Below are positions 15,671 to 23,719 of a stretch of 53,094 bases of DNA, one piece after another. How positions within the stretch are numbered: position 1 is the first letter of the stretch; every line of letters begins with the position of its first letter. The position numbers were made by a program, and so were the translations under genes. The notes under the pieces were generated by a model. The model did no database searches. It was not told the origin of the DNA and saw only the letters and a list, made by a program, of their open reading frames with translations. The DNA is from Methylococcaceae bacterium TMED69 (lineage in GTDB: Bacteria > Pseudomonadota > Gammaproteobacteria > Ga0077536), in NCBI GenBank assembly GCA_002170535.1, contig NHDW01000008.1, forward strand, positions 180,549-233,642. The letters run 5' to 3'.

Positions 15671-16748
15671 GGTATAGCTTAGCCTGTATTGTTTGAAATC
15701 CCGCTTTCAAGAAAGGTATTTTTGGTAAGGCGCAAATTATTTTTAATAGGATGTTAAGACGTGTTTTGCCCGACATGAAACTAGCGAACTCGTCCCCAGT
15801 CAGTCGTTTGCTAATCTTTATAAAGAATTCTGGAGCTTTGTGGGGTTGTCGCTTCAATGCCATTAAAAAAATTGAATCAAGTATAGTCTCAAGCCTTGAA
15901 AAAGCGAAAGGTATCTGTCTTTGTCTGGTAATTGTTTGGCCTGCTGAAATTTGTGCAGCTATCTGCTGTGTCTGGTGCTGAATTGAATTAAATGCATATC
16001 CAGAGCTTTTCCTAAGGCAATTACCATTACTGCCAATACCAAGATAGTTACTGTCATGCTTAACCACGTGCCCCATAGGGATTTTTCCGTATTCTTCTGC
16101 AATTATTCTGTATTCGATGCATTTTAATCTTTCGGTTAGATATTTTTTGATTGCTTCTTTGTAATATTTTGATGGGCAAAGAAACTCACTAATTCGAGTC
16201 GACTCTATGAGTGCACTTGTGGATGAAAAGGGTAAAATATATATGAAATGAGGTCCTTGCCGTTGATCGCAACGAAAATCCATTAAAGTTACGCTTTTTG
16301 GATTAAATAACGGTTTTTTTACCTCAATGGTTTGCCCAACGAATTCCTGAGTCAGTCCGCCGGAAGATGCCCTTGGGTTCCTACTGTCGAATACTAAAGG
16401 TCCAGGTTCGGGAATATTTGGGCTGATAACTAATTTTTCGAATCCGCATAAAGCCAGCCACTCGCGACTATTTATTGTGCAGTATGGAGAGTTTTTTGTT
16501 TTGTGTGTGACTACCGATTCCTCACTTATAATTTCCCATTCATACCATTTTTTTTTAATAGACTGTTCAACAAAGAGATTTACTTGATCACCCCAAAAAC
16601 TCCAATAATTTGGGGTTGCGAAGGCATTTGACTTACGACCATAAAAGTTTATTTTATATGTATTGGTTTTACTATCAATTGATAGATATTTTGCTAGTGA
16701 TAGCCCGGCACAACCAGCTCCAATAATGTGGATTTCCTTTTTTACCAT
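15651..16748 (-). CDS. crtY: Lycopene beta-cyclase
   Basis: A 365-residue CrtY-type flavoprotein. It has the N-terminal dinucleotide fold IHIIGAGCAGLSLAKYL, TPNYWSFWGDQ, and KPLFNPKSVTLMDFRCDQRQGPHFIYILPFS, plus KIPMGHVV and GIGSNGNCLRKSSGYAF. It turns lycopene into beta-carotene by cyclising both ends. It overlaps crtB by 7 bp upstream and blh by 20 bp downstream, so the three are translated as a tight unit. Confidence 0.94.
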   Translation of the reverse strand: MVKKEIHIIGAGCAGLSLAKYLSIDSKTNTYKINFYGRKSNAFATPNYWSFWGDQVNLFVEQSIKKKWYEWEIISEESVVTHKTKNSPYCTINSREWLALCGFEKLVISPNIPEPGPLVFDSRNPRASSGGLTQEFVGQTIEVKKPLFNPKSVTLMDFRCDQRQGPHFIYILPFSSTSALIESTRISEFLCPSKYYKEAIKKYLTERLKCIEYRIIAEEYGKIPMGHVVKHDSNYLGIGSNGNCLRKSSGYAFNSIQHQTQQIAAQISAGQTITRQRQIPFAFSRLETILDSIFLMALKRQPHKAPEFFIKISKRLTGDEFASFMSGKTRLNILLKIICALPKIPFLKAGFQTIQAKLYHGTDID

Positions 16749-17656
16749 GAGCGCTTAAAATCTTTTAAGTGATGGTGGAGTATAGCTGAATGTTTTGGAT
16801 TCGTCTGTCGAACATCCATAAGATATTTAGTTGAAAAGATAGTTGCTAAGATTTTATCGAAAAGAGTGGTATAGGCTCTACTTTTCCCCCAGTCAAAATG
16901 TTTTGACCTAATTTTTTTGCCTATATCCTGATATATATTCGATGCAACTGCAATTCCAAACCTGCTGCGCAAAGGTAAATAAGATAACCCCTGGCGGCCG
17001 CTCTCGTAATATTGTTGAGCTAAATCAAGAAGTCTATGAATAGCAATTCTAATTTTTCGATGGCTATCGCTGTAAGGATGCTGACTGGATTCTCGTATCT
17101 CTCGGGTGGTCATAGAATCTAGCCAAGTGCCAGGTAAGTATCGTCTGTCTAAATTGGAATCCTCGAATACATCTCTCGCTATGTTAGTCATTTGCATCCC
17201 AACGCCAAGGTCTACCGCAAACTTTAACGCTTCCTTTCCCTTACATCCCAATATTGGGCACATGAGTAACCCTACGGTTCCCGCAACTCGATAACAATAT
17301 TCAACTAATTCTTTTTCGTCCTTAATTTGTACTGTTTCTTGATCAGATATTAATCCATCCAGCAAATGCGACGAAACTTCTTTGTTGAGTCCTAGGCTGT
17401 GGTATGCGCTTTGTAGTCTTTTAAAATTATTGGAGCCTTTCTCAGGACGCGTCTCATTGATTATTCTTTCTTTAAAATCCCTTAATAAACGTGAGTTGTT
17501 CTTATCCTTCTCGTCAGCAAGATCGTCAAGTGTTCGACAAAAAAAATAAAGCAAGGAAATTGAATCTCTTTGCTTTCTGGGGAAAAGTTTTGATGCCCAA
17601 TGAAAACTTTTACTGTGTTCGCCCAAAACTTTTTCATGTGCGTTATCTATATTCAT
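16742..17656 (-). CDS. crtB: Phytoene synthase
   Basis: A 304-residue all-helical prenyl synthase. The first acid motif is RTLDDLADE (residues 41-49) and the second is QMTNIARDVFEDSNLDRRYLP, both diagnostic of squalene/phytoene synthases. It joins two geranylgeranyl diphosphates to make phytoene. Typical length. It lies 8 bp after crtI and overlaps crtY, in the standard PR-operon order. Confidence 0.95.
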   Translation of the reverse strand: MNIDNAHEKVLGEHSKSFHWASKLFPRKQRDSISLLYFFCRTLDDLADEKDKNNSRLLRDFKERIINETRPEKGSNNFKRLQSAYHSLGLNKEVSSHLLDGLISDQETVQIKDEKELVEYCYRVAGTVGLLMCPILGCKGKEALKFAVDLGVGMQMTNIARDVFEDSNLDRRYLPGTWLDSMTTREIRESSQHPYSDSHRKIRIAIHRLLDLAQQYYESGRQGLSYLPLRSRFGIAVASNIYQDIGKKIRSKHFDWGKSRAYTTLFDKILATIFSTKYLMDVRQTNPKHSAILHHHLKDFKRSW

Positions 17657-17664
17657 TATATTAA

Positions 17665-19179
17665 TTAATGAATATTTTTATTTATTATTAATTCTTCAAT
17701 AACTTTTGCTGAACATAGCACACCTGGCATACCCGCCCCAGGGTGTGTTCCAGCACCAACTAAAAATAGGTTTTTATATGAGCTATCATGATTGTGGTAT
17801 CTAAACCAGGCCGATTGAGTGAGAGAGGGCGCAATAGAAAATCCCGCTCCATGTGTGGATCTATAGTCTGATCGGAAATCTTCAGGAGTCATAAAAAAAT
17901 CATCAACATAATGCTTAGATAAATCTGGCATAATAGTTTTATCTAAGGCCTCAATTATTCTCTGAGAGAGTTTAGGGCCTTCAACTTTCCAATTTATAGA
18001 TGCAAGCAGGTTGGGTACTGGGCAAAGCACATAAAAGCTATCGTTGCCTTTTGGGGCGAAAGAGGTATCTGTAGCTGTTGGTCTATGCAAATAAAGCGAA
18101 AAGTCGTCAGAAAGGGTTTTATTTTTAAAAATATCTGTTAGTAGAGACTTAAATCTTTTTCCCATCCATATAGTATGGTGTGCGATATTTTCATACCTTT
18201 TTTTTGTCCCGAAGAAAAGCACGAACAATCCCATTGAGTAAGTGGTTAAGCTATCAGGAAGAATTTTATTAAATGGTGATCTTTTATATGGTAAAACTTC
18301 GTCAAATAGAGTGGGCGGATCAATGTTACTAATGAATAAATCAGCCTCATATTTTGTGCCCGTTGAACTAATTGCATACTTTACTATTTTGTCGCTGACC
18401 TCCAGTCTTGCGATATCAGTCTCAAGCACTACATCGATTTGATTTTGACACATTAGTTCATATAAAGATCTTATTAAATTACCTGTTCCTCCCATGCAAA
18501 AATGAACCCCCCATTTTCTTTCTAAGAAATGAATCAATGAATAGATTGATGTAGTACTAAAGGGGTTCCCCCCGACCAGAAGAGGGTGTATTGAAAATGC
18601 TTTTCTCAGAAGTGGATGCTTTAGATAGCTATTTACAAATTGGCTTACCGTTCTATATCCTCCTAGTCTTAAAATATTTGGTGTCTGAAGTATCATGGTG
18701 GATAGGTTATTAAAAGGTTTTGATGATAATTCTGTAAATCCAACGTCAAAAATTTTCTCGGAAGCAGCTAAAAGTCGCAGATAATTTTTGGTATCATCGA
18801 AATTAAATTTCCTAATTTCTTCTAGTGTATCCGGGACTTCCGCTCTATAGTCAAAAGTTTCGCCAGTATGGAAGTAATAGCTGTACCAAGGATCTAAAGC
18901 CCTAAAATCGACATGTTCTTCTCGTGTAGTTCCTAGAAGGGTGAATAATTCATCGAATAAAAAGGGTGCTGTAAGAACGGTTGGGCCTGCATCATGAATG
19001 TAACCATTTTTCTTAAACACCTGGGCTCTTCCGCCTAGGGCACTTAGCCTCTCAATTAATGTTGTTTTATAACCTAGGGCATTTACTCTAATTGCTGCAG
19101 CAATTCCTCCAATGCCCCCACCTATAACAATAGCGTTCCTTTTTGACTTATATTTGTTCGACTTAGAATATTGCAACAT
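17665..19179 (-). CDS. crtI: Phytoene desaturase
   Basis: A 504-residue CrtI-type flavoprotein. It shows the N-terminal FAD motif VIGGGIGGIAAAIRVNALGY, the GGRAQVFKKNGYIHDAGPTV region, GGNPFSTTSIYSLIHFLERKWGVHFCMGGTG and the C-terminal GAGTHPGAGMPGVLCSAK block. It takes phytoene to lycopene through successive desaturations. It is 41 bp downstream of crtE on the minus strand. Confidence 0.96.
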   Translation of the reverse strand: MLQYSKSNKYKSKRNAIVIGGGIGGIAAAIRVNALGYKTTLIERLSALGGRAQVFKKNGYIHDAGPTVLTAPFLFDELFTLLGTTREEHVDFRALDPWYSYYFHTGETFDYRAEVPDTLEEIRKFNFDDTKNYLRLLAASEKIFDVGFTELSSKPFNNLSTMILQTPNILRLGGYRTVSQFVNSYLKHPLLRKAFSIHPLLVGGNPFSTTSIYSLIHFLERKWGVHFCMGGTGNLIRSLYELMCQNQIDVVLETDIARLEVSDKIVKYAISSTGTKYEADLFISNIDPPTLFDEVLPYKRSPFNKILPDSLTTYSMGLFVLFFGTKKRYENIAHHTIWMGKRFKSLLTDIFKNKTLSDDFSLYLHRPTATDTSFAPKGNDSFYVLCPVPNLLASINWKVEGPKLSQRIIEALDKTIMPDLSKHYVDDFFMTPEDFRSDYRSTHGAGFSIAPSLTQSAWFRYHNHDSSYKNLFLVGAGTHPGAGMPGVLCSAKVIEELIINKNIH

Positions 19180-19220
19180 GAATTTTTCTATTTTTTTTAA
19201 ACTGACACCCAGATGTACAG

Positions 19221-20228
19221 TTAAAATTTAATTTGGTTGGCAATTTTAATTTGAGTTTTTATAGAGTTGGTTATATCTTTTAGTTTTTTTGGCAGTGCTT
19301 TTGATTGATCTTCTATTCTGCGATCTATGCTTTCTAAAGCTTTTTTTGTTTCTAGAAGGGCAGAAGAGTGATTAATTTGATTCCTCCAATATTCGACATC
19401 ACAATCAATGAATGAATTAAGCCATTCGTCAAAAGCACCTTTGGTCGATGTGTTAATCGTATCTCTGAATTTAATTATTACTGCGTTAGGAGCTCTTCGG
19501 TGTATGTCAGAAAAAGGAGACAAGGCCCCATCTTCCCCTAAAAAATTTAATATGTCATTTGATATTTGATAATATTTACTTGTCTCTAAAAGCACATTAT
19601 TTAATGGGCCGCAATGACACAAATTGCCAGACAGTTGGAGCATTCCCGAGATTGGAACCGATAATAAAGGTGCTGTCTTGTTCCCAGCAATAGCCAAGTA
19701 TTCACTCCAAGCTGGGTATTTTAGATACGATAAATCCTTTACTTGACCGTTACTAGTAATTTGAAGGGCCTTTGCAAGGCTAGTGATTAAAGAGGTTTCT
19801 TTTGATTCAGATGTGATGATGCTAGCTAATTCAAACGACTTCCCTATTAACCAGTCTCCAAAAGTAAGTGCGACCTCTTCGCCGAACTTTGCGCTGACGT
19901 TCCGGTTACCTCTTCTAATCGAGTCGTGATCACATATATCGTCATGCACTAGAGAAGCATTATGCATTAATTCAACGCTTAGACCCCATAACAAGGACCA
20001 TTCTTTCGAAACTCCAAAAGAGTCTCCGGTGATTAAAGCTAATTTTCCTCTTATGAACTTACCGCGAGCCTTGAAATGATATCTGCTTATCTTGCCAAGG
20101 TGAGTTTCCTTTGGTGGAAGCAGAAGCTCTAGTTCGTTATGTAATTTATTCTCAAGCGACTCATTACCTTTTTTGATAGGCTCAAAAATCCCATCATGTG
20201 ACAGGTCGCTTGCAGGTAAGCTAAGCAT
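19221..20228 (-). CDS. crtE: Geranylgeranyl diphosphate synthase-like protein
   Basis: A 335-residue trans-prenyl transferase. The first aspartate-rich motif is intact (LVHDDICDHDSIRRG), as are FGEEVALTFGDWLIG and GQVKDLSY. The second motif is altered: where DDxxD is usual, the sequence reads ISNDILNFLGED, and the following G-K-x-T region reads SDIHRRAPNAVIIKFRD. This variant may be normal for PR-operon CrtE proteins; it does not rule out activity. It should make C20 diphosphate for crtB. AAGAAGG precedes the ATG. A stem-loop lies just upstream, between this gene and proteorhodopsin. Confidence 0.88.
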   Translation of the reverse strand: MLSLPASDLSHDGIFEPIKKGNESLENKLHNELELLLPPKETHLGKISRYHFKARGKFIRGKLALITGDSFGVSKEWSLLWGLSVELMHNASLVHDDICDHDSIRRGNRNVSAKFGEEVALTFGDWLIGKSFELASIITSESKETSLITSLAKALQITSNGQVKDLSYLKYPAWSEYLAIAGNKTAPLLSVPISGMLQLSGNLCHCGPLNNVLLETSKYYQISNDILNFLGEDGALSPFSDIHRRAPNAVIIKFRDTINTSTKGAFDEWLNSFIDCDVEYWRNQINHSSALLETKKALESIDRRIEDQSKALPKKLKDITNSIKTQIKIANQIKF

Positions 20229-20270
20229 TATTCGCTACCTTCTTGTAAAAGGTTGATTTTTAATTGGGCG

Positions 20271-20300
20271 GGGTATAATTCATAAAAATAAATTATACCC
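20271..20300 (-). promoter_or_regulatory. Stem-loop between proteorhodopsin and crtE
   Basis: GGGTATAATT (20271-20280) and its exact complement AATTATACCC (20291-20300) surround a 10-nt loop. The transcript of the operon would form a 10-bp hairpin here. No run of U follows, so a simple intrinsic terminator is unlikely. It may protect the upstream proteorhodopsin mRNA from decay, or reduce read-through to the carotenoid genes. Confidence 0.65.
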
Positions 20301-20329
20301 ACACACCAAACTTACTGGTTTTTAATCGC

Positions 20330-21082
20330 TTAAGCGTTTGACTCTTTGGTTGCGCAAGCCCAAATCGCTAAGCAAAATGCGATTTTGTTAATGACATCAG
20401 CAACATTATAGATAATATTAAGAGTGTTAGCATCAGCACCACCGGCCAGATAGCCCATAAAATATCCGAGAGGATATATAGCCCAGCCAATAGTAACGAT
20501 TAACCTCATTATATTGAAAGAAGCTTTTACAGACTCTGGTGCGTTCTCTGATGAGACTTTCCCAGCTTCACCCATGAATATTTCATAAAGAATGAATAGC
20601 CAACCCAGCATCCCTATTACAAATCCAGTTGTCACATTGATGAAGCCAGCTTCACCTAAGTAACCACCCATTAGCATTACAACTGTACCTACGAGTAGTC
20701 TCCAAAAAACTCCCAAAGAAATCGCCGTACAAGCTGCAAGTATCAGGTAGAACTCGATCATTTGTAATGGAACTGTAATCAACCAGTCAACATATCTGAA
20801 GACAGTTGGTGATTCACCGGTCGCAACCCAAACATCTCTCATGTAGAAATAGTGAACCGCAGCAACTAATGTTACAAGTGCGCCGACCACCATTGATGTT
20901 CTCCATTTGGATGAAACGTTCAAGGTTTCCATTAAAAAGAAGACCGTTGCAGCTACCATACACATTGAGATAACCCAAAATGAAATTCCGACGGAATCCG
21001 TTGGATCAAGTTGGGCCGCAAAGCCACTAACTGGAGCTAACAATAAGATGGGGGTTAGAAACCCCAATATTCTAGAACCCAT
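20330..21082 (-). CDS. Proteorhodopsin, blue-absorbing type
   Basis: A 250-residue seven-helix light-driven proton pump with an N-terminal signal sequence. Key residues, with eBAC31A08 numbering in brackets, are the Schiff-base lysine K233 (K231) in NVADVINKIAF, the counterion D99 (D97), the proton donor E110 (E108), T103 (T101), and H77 (H75) in AAVHYFYMRDVW. Q107 (Q105) in VPLQMIEF marks the blue-tuned spectral form common in clear open water. The ATG at 21082 has GGGAGG 7 nt upstream; the longer frame from 21151 would run through a promoter-like element. First gene of the retinal operon. Confidence 0.97.
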   Translation of the reverse strand: MGSRILGFLTPILLLAPVSGFAAQLDPTDSVGISFWVISMCMVAATVFFLMETLNVSSKWRTSMVVGALVTLVAAVHYFYMRDVWVATGESPTVFRYVDWLITVPLQMIEFYLILAACTAISLGVFWRLLVGTVVMLMGGYLGEAGFINVTTGFVIGMLGWLFILYEIFMGEAGKVSSENAPESVKASFNIMRLIVTIGWAIYPLGYFMGYLAGGADANTLNIIYNVADVINKIAFCLAIWACATKESNA

Positions 21083-21105
21083 AAAAAAACCTCCCAAGTT
21101 TAGTT

Positions 21106-21135
21106 TTGATATGATGCTCCGAAGCTTTTTGTCAA
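21106..21135 (-). promoter_or_regulatory. Candidate promoter of the proteorhodopsin operon
   Basis: On the minus strand a perfect TTGACA (21130-21135) is followed by 18 bp and TATCAA (21106-21111), giving a leader of roughly 20 nt before the ATG at 21082. The -10 is only a partial match. An alternative farther upstream is TTGGTC, 15 bp, TATACT near 21180-21206, with a better -10 and a poor -35. Confidence 0.4.
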
Positions 21136-21158
21136 AAGATTCTCGCATCACTTTTTAC

Positions 21159-21261
21159 ATCTCTTTTATAAGAGATTAAGTATATTTTAGGCTATTATCG
21201 ACCAAATTTAAACACTATTTTTTATCTTGCTAAAGTATCCGTTTTTATCTTGATGAAGTAT
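21159..21261. repeat. Inverted repeat and paired direct repeats upstream of proteorhodopsin
   Basis: ATCTCTT (21159-21165) and AAGAGAT (21170-21176) form a 7-bp inverted repeat. Further out, two 20-bp direct repeats occur at 21219-21238 and 21242-21261. They share TTTTTATCTTG and AAGTAT ends, with 18 of 20 positions equal and a 23-bp period. Spaced near two helical turns, the direct repeats could be tandem sites for a regulator of the photosystem operon. The rest of the 547-bp gap between proteorhodopsin and the methyltransferase (21083-21629) is AT-rich and shows no gene. Confidence 0.5.
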
Positions 21262-21629
21262 AACGATAATCAATGGATTTTTATTTCGTTTTTTTAAATT
21301 TTCGCCTACTTATATAATTAGTCTGCATATTATTGACCTATGATTGATATAAATCTAAGTATTTTTTATACATTTAGCGTAATTTAATCGATTTTAGTCT
21401 TATTTAATTGCAATTGTATGCGTTTTATATATGTTCAAGATTTCGTGATCCTACTTTTTAACTTTTTGCTATTTTAATGCCTTTTATTCCGCTGAAGTTG
21501 AGAAAATCTAATCACTTGTAATTTTTTAAGAGGATATATTTTCGTTTTCTTGGGTTTTTTGATGTGGCTGAAAAAAATCGTTAAAATATTAGTAAGAGTT
21601 TTGTATTTTAATATTGGTCTTTCTAAATT

Positions 21630-22298
21630 GTGAGTTTCAAAACGGTTCAAGATAAGATAGTCAACACTGTTTTTAACATAAGAACAGCTAATTTATATTC
21701 ATCTAGATTTAAAAAACATGGACCATCGGCACCCAGTGTTCTTTGGTTAAACGAACAGCGGCAGCTGAAAAGGTTTGAAATTATCAGCAACAGTATTTTA
21801 AAAGCTGGCTTTACACCATTGGACACTATAATGGATTTCGGTTGTGGTTATGGTGCTTTTTTGGAATTTTTACATAAACATAGGCAGTTAATGCCTGCAC
21901 ACTACTACGGATTAGACCTCTCTTCAGAGATGATTGAGTTTTGCCAAAGCAAATATAATCTAAAAAAAGCTAGTTTTCTCCATAAAAGCCATTTAGATTT
22001 TGATGTGGGTTTTTCTGTACTATCTGGTACATTTGGCTTAGCCGCGACTTCTGATGTTTCGATGTGGGAAAGTTATGTGTTTTCAAATTTATCAAAAATA
22101 TGGAGTTACACTAAAAACGCCATGATATTTAATTTTCAATACACCGATTCAGGTGTGTCGAAAATTTCTAAAGAGAGGATATATTACATTTGTTTTGATC
22201 GATTATCTTTGTTTTTAGACAGATTAGGGGGAAGTCCCTCATTAATATATGATCAGTCTCTTTCAAAAGATGTTGCCGTTTTGATGAGGCCCTCTTAA
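21630..22298 (+). CDS. Class I SAM-dependent methyltransferase
   Basis: A 222-residue protein with the class I SAM-binding core. Motif I is IMDFGCGYGAFLEF (residues about 67-80) and the acidic strand YYGLDLSSEMIEFC follows at about 92-105. The C-terminal half is less typical, with FNFQYTDSGVS in place of a clear motif IV. Substrate unknown. The start is a GTG at 21630 without an obvious ribosome-binding site. It is followed directly by a small membrane gene. Confidence 0.85.
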   Translation: MSFKTVQDKIVNTVFNIRTANLYSSRFKKHGPSAPSVLWLNEQRQLKRFEIISNSILKAGFTPLDTIMDFGCGYGAFLEFLHKHRQLMPAHYYGLDLSSEMIEFCQSKYNLKKASFLHKSHLDFDVGFSVLSGTFGLAATSDVSMWESYVFSNLSKIWSYTKNAMIFNFQYTDSGVSKISKERIYYICFDRLSLFLDRLGGSPSLIYDQSLSKDVAVLMRPS

Positions 22299-22460
22299 AT
22301 GCGGATTTTTTTATATGCGACTCTCGCTATTATTTTTTTCTTTTCTATTTACATTTTTATCTTCGGAAGAGATAAAGCAAATAAATTACTTAATCATATT
22401 TTTATAGTTGGTATAATCGTGGCTACCATCTATTTTGCAATATTTATGGTGTCTATTTGA
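22299..22460 (+). CDS. Small membrane protein, 53 aa
   Basis: This frame begins at the first base after the methyltransferase stop and encodes two hydrophobic helices (about residues 2-22 and 34-52) joined by a short basic loop GRDKANKLLNH. The immediate junction and intact frame suggest real, coupled translation. No family recognised. Confidence 0.55.
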   Translation: MRIFLYATLAIIFFFSIYIFIFGRDKANKLLNHIFIVGIIVATIYFAIFMVSI

Positions 22461-22495
22461 ATCCGTTGGGTGAATTTATAAATCAAGGAATCGCT

Positions 22496-22930
22496 ATGAA
22501 AAATAAAGTCTTGTCAATTACTATAGAAATTTTAAATAATATACTTAAATATGAGCTGTCAGGTGTGATTAGATATAGCCACTATGCCTTAATGATTGTG
22601 GGGAGGGATAGGTTGACCTTGAAAAAATTTTTTGAGGAACAAGCGACTGAATCTCTTATGCATGCTCAGCAAGCTGGAGATATTCTCACCGGATTAGGTG
22701 GTCACCCGTCCGTAGAAATTTCTATTATTGAAGAAACTAATCAACATGCTGCCATTGAGCTGTTAAGAGAGAGTGCAGAGCATGAAAAAACAGCAGTCAG
22801 TCTTTATAAAGGATTACTTGAGGCAGTAGAAGGAGAATCGATCCTTGTTGAAGAATTTGCAAGAGAAATGATTAAAAGTGAAGAGATTCATAGTATGGAG
22901 CTGTCAAAGATGTTGAAAGATTATAGCTGA
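22496..22930 (+). CDS. Ferritin-like (bacterioferritin-related) protein
   Basis: A 144-residue four-helix-bundle protein. Candidate diiron ligands follow the ferritin/bacterioferritin pattern: E20 in KYELSGVIRYSHY, E52 and H56 in ATESLMHAQQ, E95 in AEHEK, and E129 with H132 in KSEEIH. The second helix reads E-S-L-M-H rather than E-M-K-H as in E. coli Bfr, so the usual heme methionine is not evident. It probably oxidises and stores iron or protects against peroxide. AAGGA sits before the ATG at 22496. Confidence 0.82.
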   Translation: MKNKVLSITIEILNNILKYELSGVIRYSHYALMIVGRDRLTLKKFFEEQATESLMHAQQAGDILTGLGGHPSVEISIIEETNQHAAIELLRESAEHEKTAVSLYKGLLEAVEGESILVEEFAREMIKSEEIHSMELSKMLKDYS

Positions 22931-22938
22931 ATGGCTAT

Positions 22939-23118
22939 ATGAAAATTTTTGAAAAAAAAATTGATTTTAGGGTTTATATTAAAACAAAATGTGGGCTCGA
23001 TACGTTTAATCGGCTTAGAACAAAACGGGGTATAGTAAATCGTCTTCGCTTTATTCAGTTTACAGTTTGTGCTTTAGTCGTTGATACTTTTAAGCGAAAT
23101 CAACGTTTAGATGACTGA
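22939..23118 (+). CDS. Doubtful small ORF, 59 aa
   Basis: An open frame of 59 codons follows the ferritin-like gene by 8 bp. The product is rich in lysine and arginine (TFNRLRTKRGIVNRLRF) and has no recognised motif. There is no clear ribosome-binding site, and a frame of this length could occur by chance. Listed because it is the only content of this gap. Confidence 0.2.
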   Translation: MKIFEKKIDFRVYIKTKCGLDTFNRLRTKRGIVNRLRFIQFTVCALVVDTFKRNQRLDD

Positions 23119-23127
23119 CTGTTACTG

Positions 23128-23601
23128 TCAAGGTTTTGCGTTTAATTTCATATTGTATAGCTTCTTCCACCTTATCATTTTGGCATAGAAGTCCGTCTTG
23201 GATAATGGCTGATTACAGTCCAGTACTCTTACCTTTTCATCAAGTATTTTTACTTTTAAAGAGTTAGTTTTTAGGTTGTATACCATAGTTTCGTTGTTTT
23301 CCTGCCAATAGAGATAGTTGGGACGAGGCACCCTGAACTTAAATTTTCCTGCTTTTTTGAGAATAATATTTTTTTCTGAAGCAATTATAGCTCCTGGCTT
23401 AATAATTTCGTGAAACACAAATTCTTGAACCCAATTTGATTCGAAATAATATAGTTTGGGCTGCTCTTTTTGGCCCGACTTGTCGTTCGATCTGACACAT
23501 ATAAGCCCATTTTCCTCGATCGCCTGCGTGTTATGCACCACGAGATTTATTACGAATAGTTTGAATAAAAAGGCGAATTTTTTCAAATTTGATTTTTTCA
23601 A
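23128..23601 (-). CDS. Secreted hypothetical protein, 157 aa
   Basis: Begins with a basic, hydrophobic signal peptide (KKFAFLFKLFVINLVVHNTQA) and has two cysteines in the mature part, in ICVRSND and LDCNQPL, which may form a disulfide. The middle is strand-rich with PRPNYLYWQENNETMVYNL. Family not recognised; likely periplasmic. The start is a TTG at 23601, as no ATG is available. It faces the ParB-domain gene across about 118 bp of AT-rich DNA. Confidence 0.6.
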   Translation of the reverse strand: MKKSNLKKFAFLFKLFVINLVVHNTQAIEENGLICVRSNDKSGQKEQPKLYYFESNWVQEFVFHEIIKPGAIIASEKNIILKKAGKFKFRVPRPNYLYWQENNETMVYNLKTNSLKVKILDEKVRVLDCNQPLSKTDFYAKMIRWKKLYNMKLNAKP

Positions 23602-23719
23602 TTTTATAACTTTCTAAAAAAATTGAGCGACTACTAGCAATTTGTTCTGTTTTGTGGCATAAACGTCAATATTAATTATAAAAAAGGTTAATTCATACTT
23701 AATTAAAAGTAAATCAATT

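Noticed and set aside
21083-21151. Longer proteorhodopsin start
   Set aside because: The strong GGGAGG before 21082 and normal family length favour the shorter start; a promoter-like element lies within the extension.
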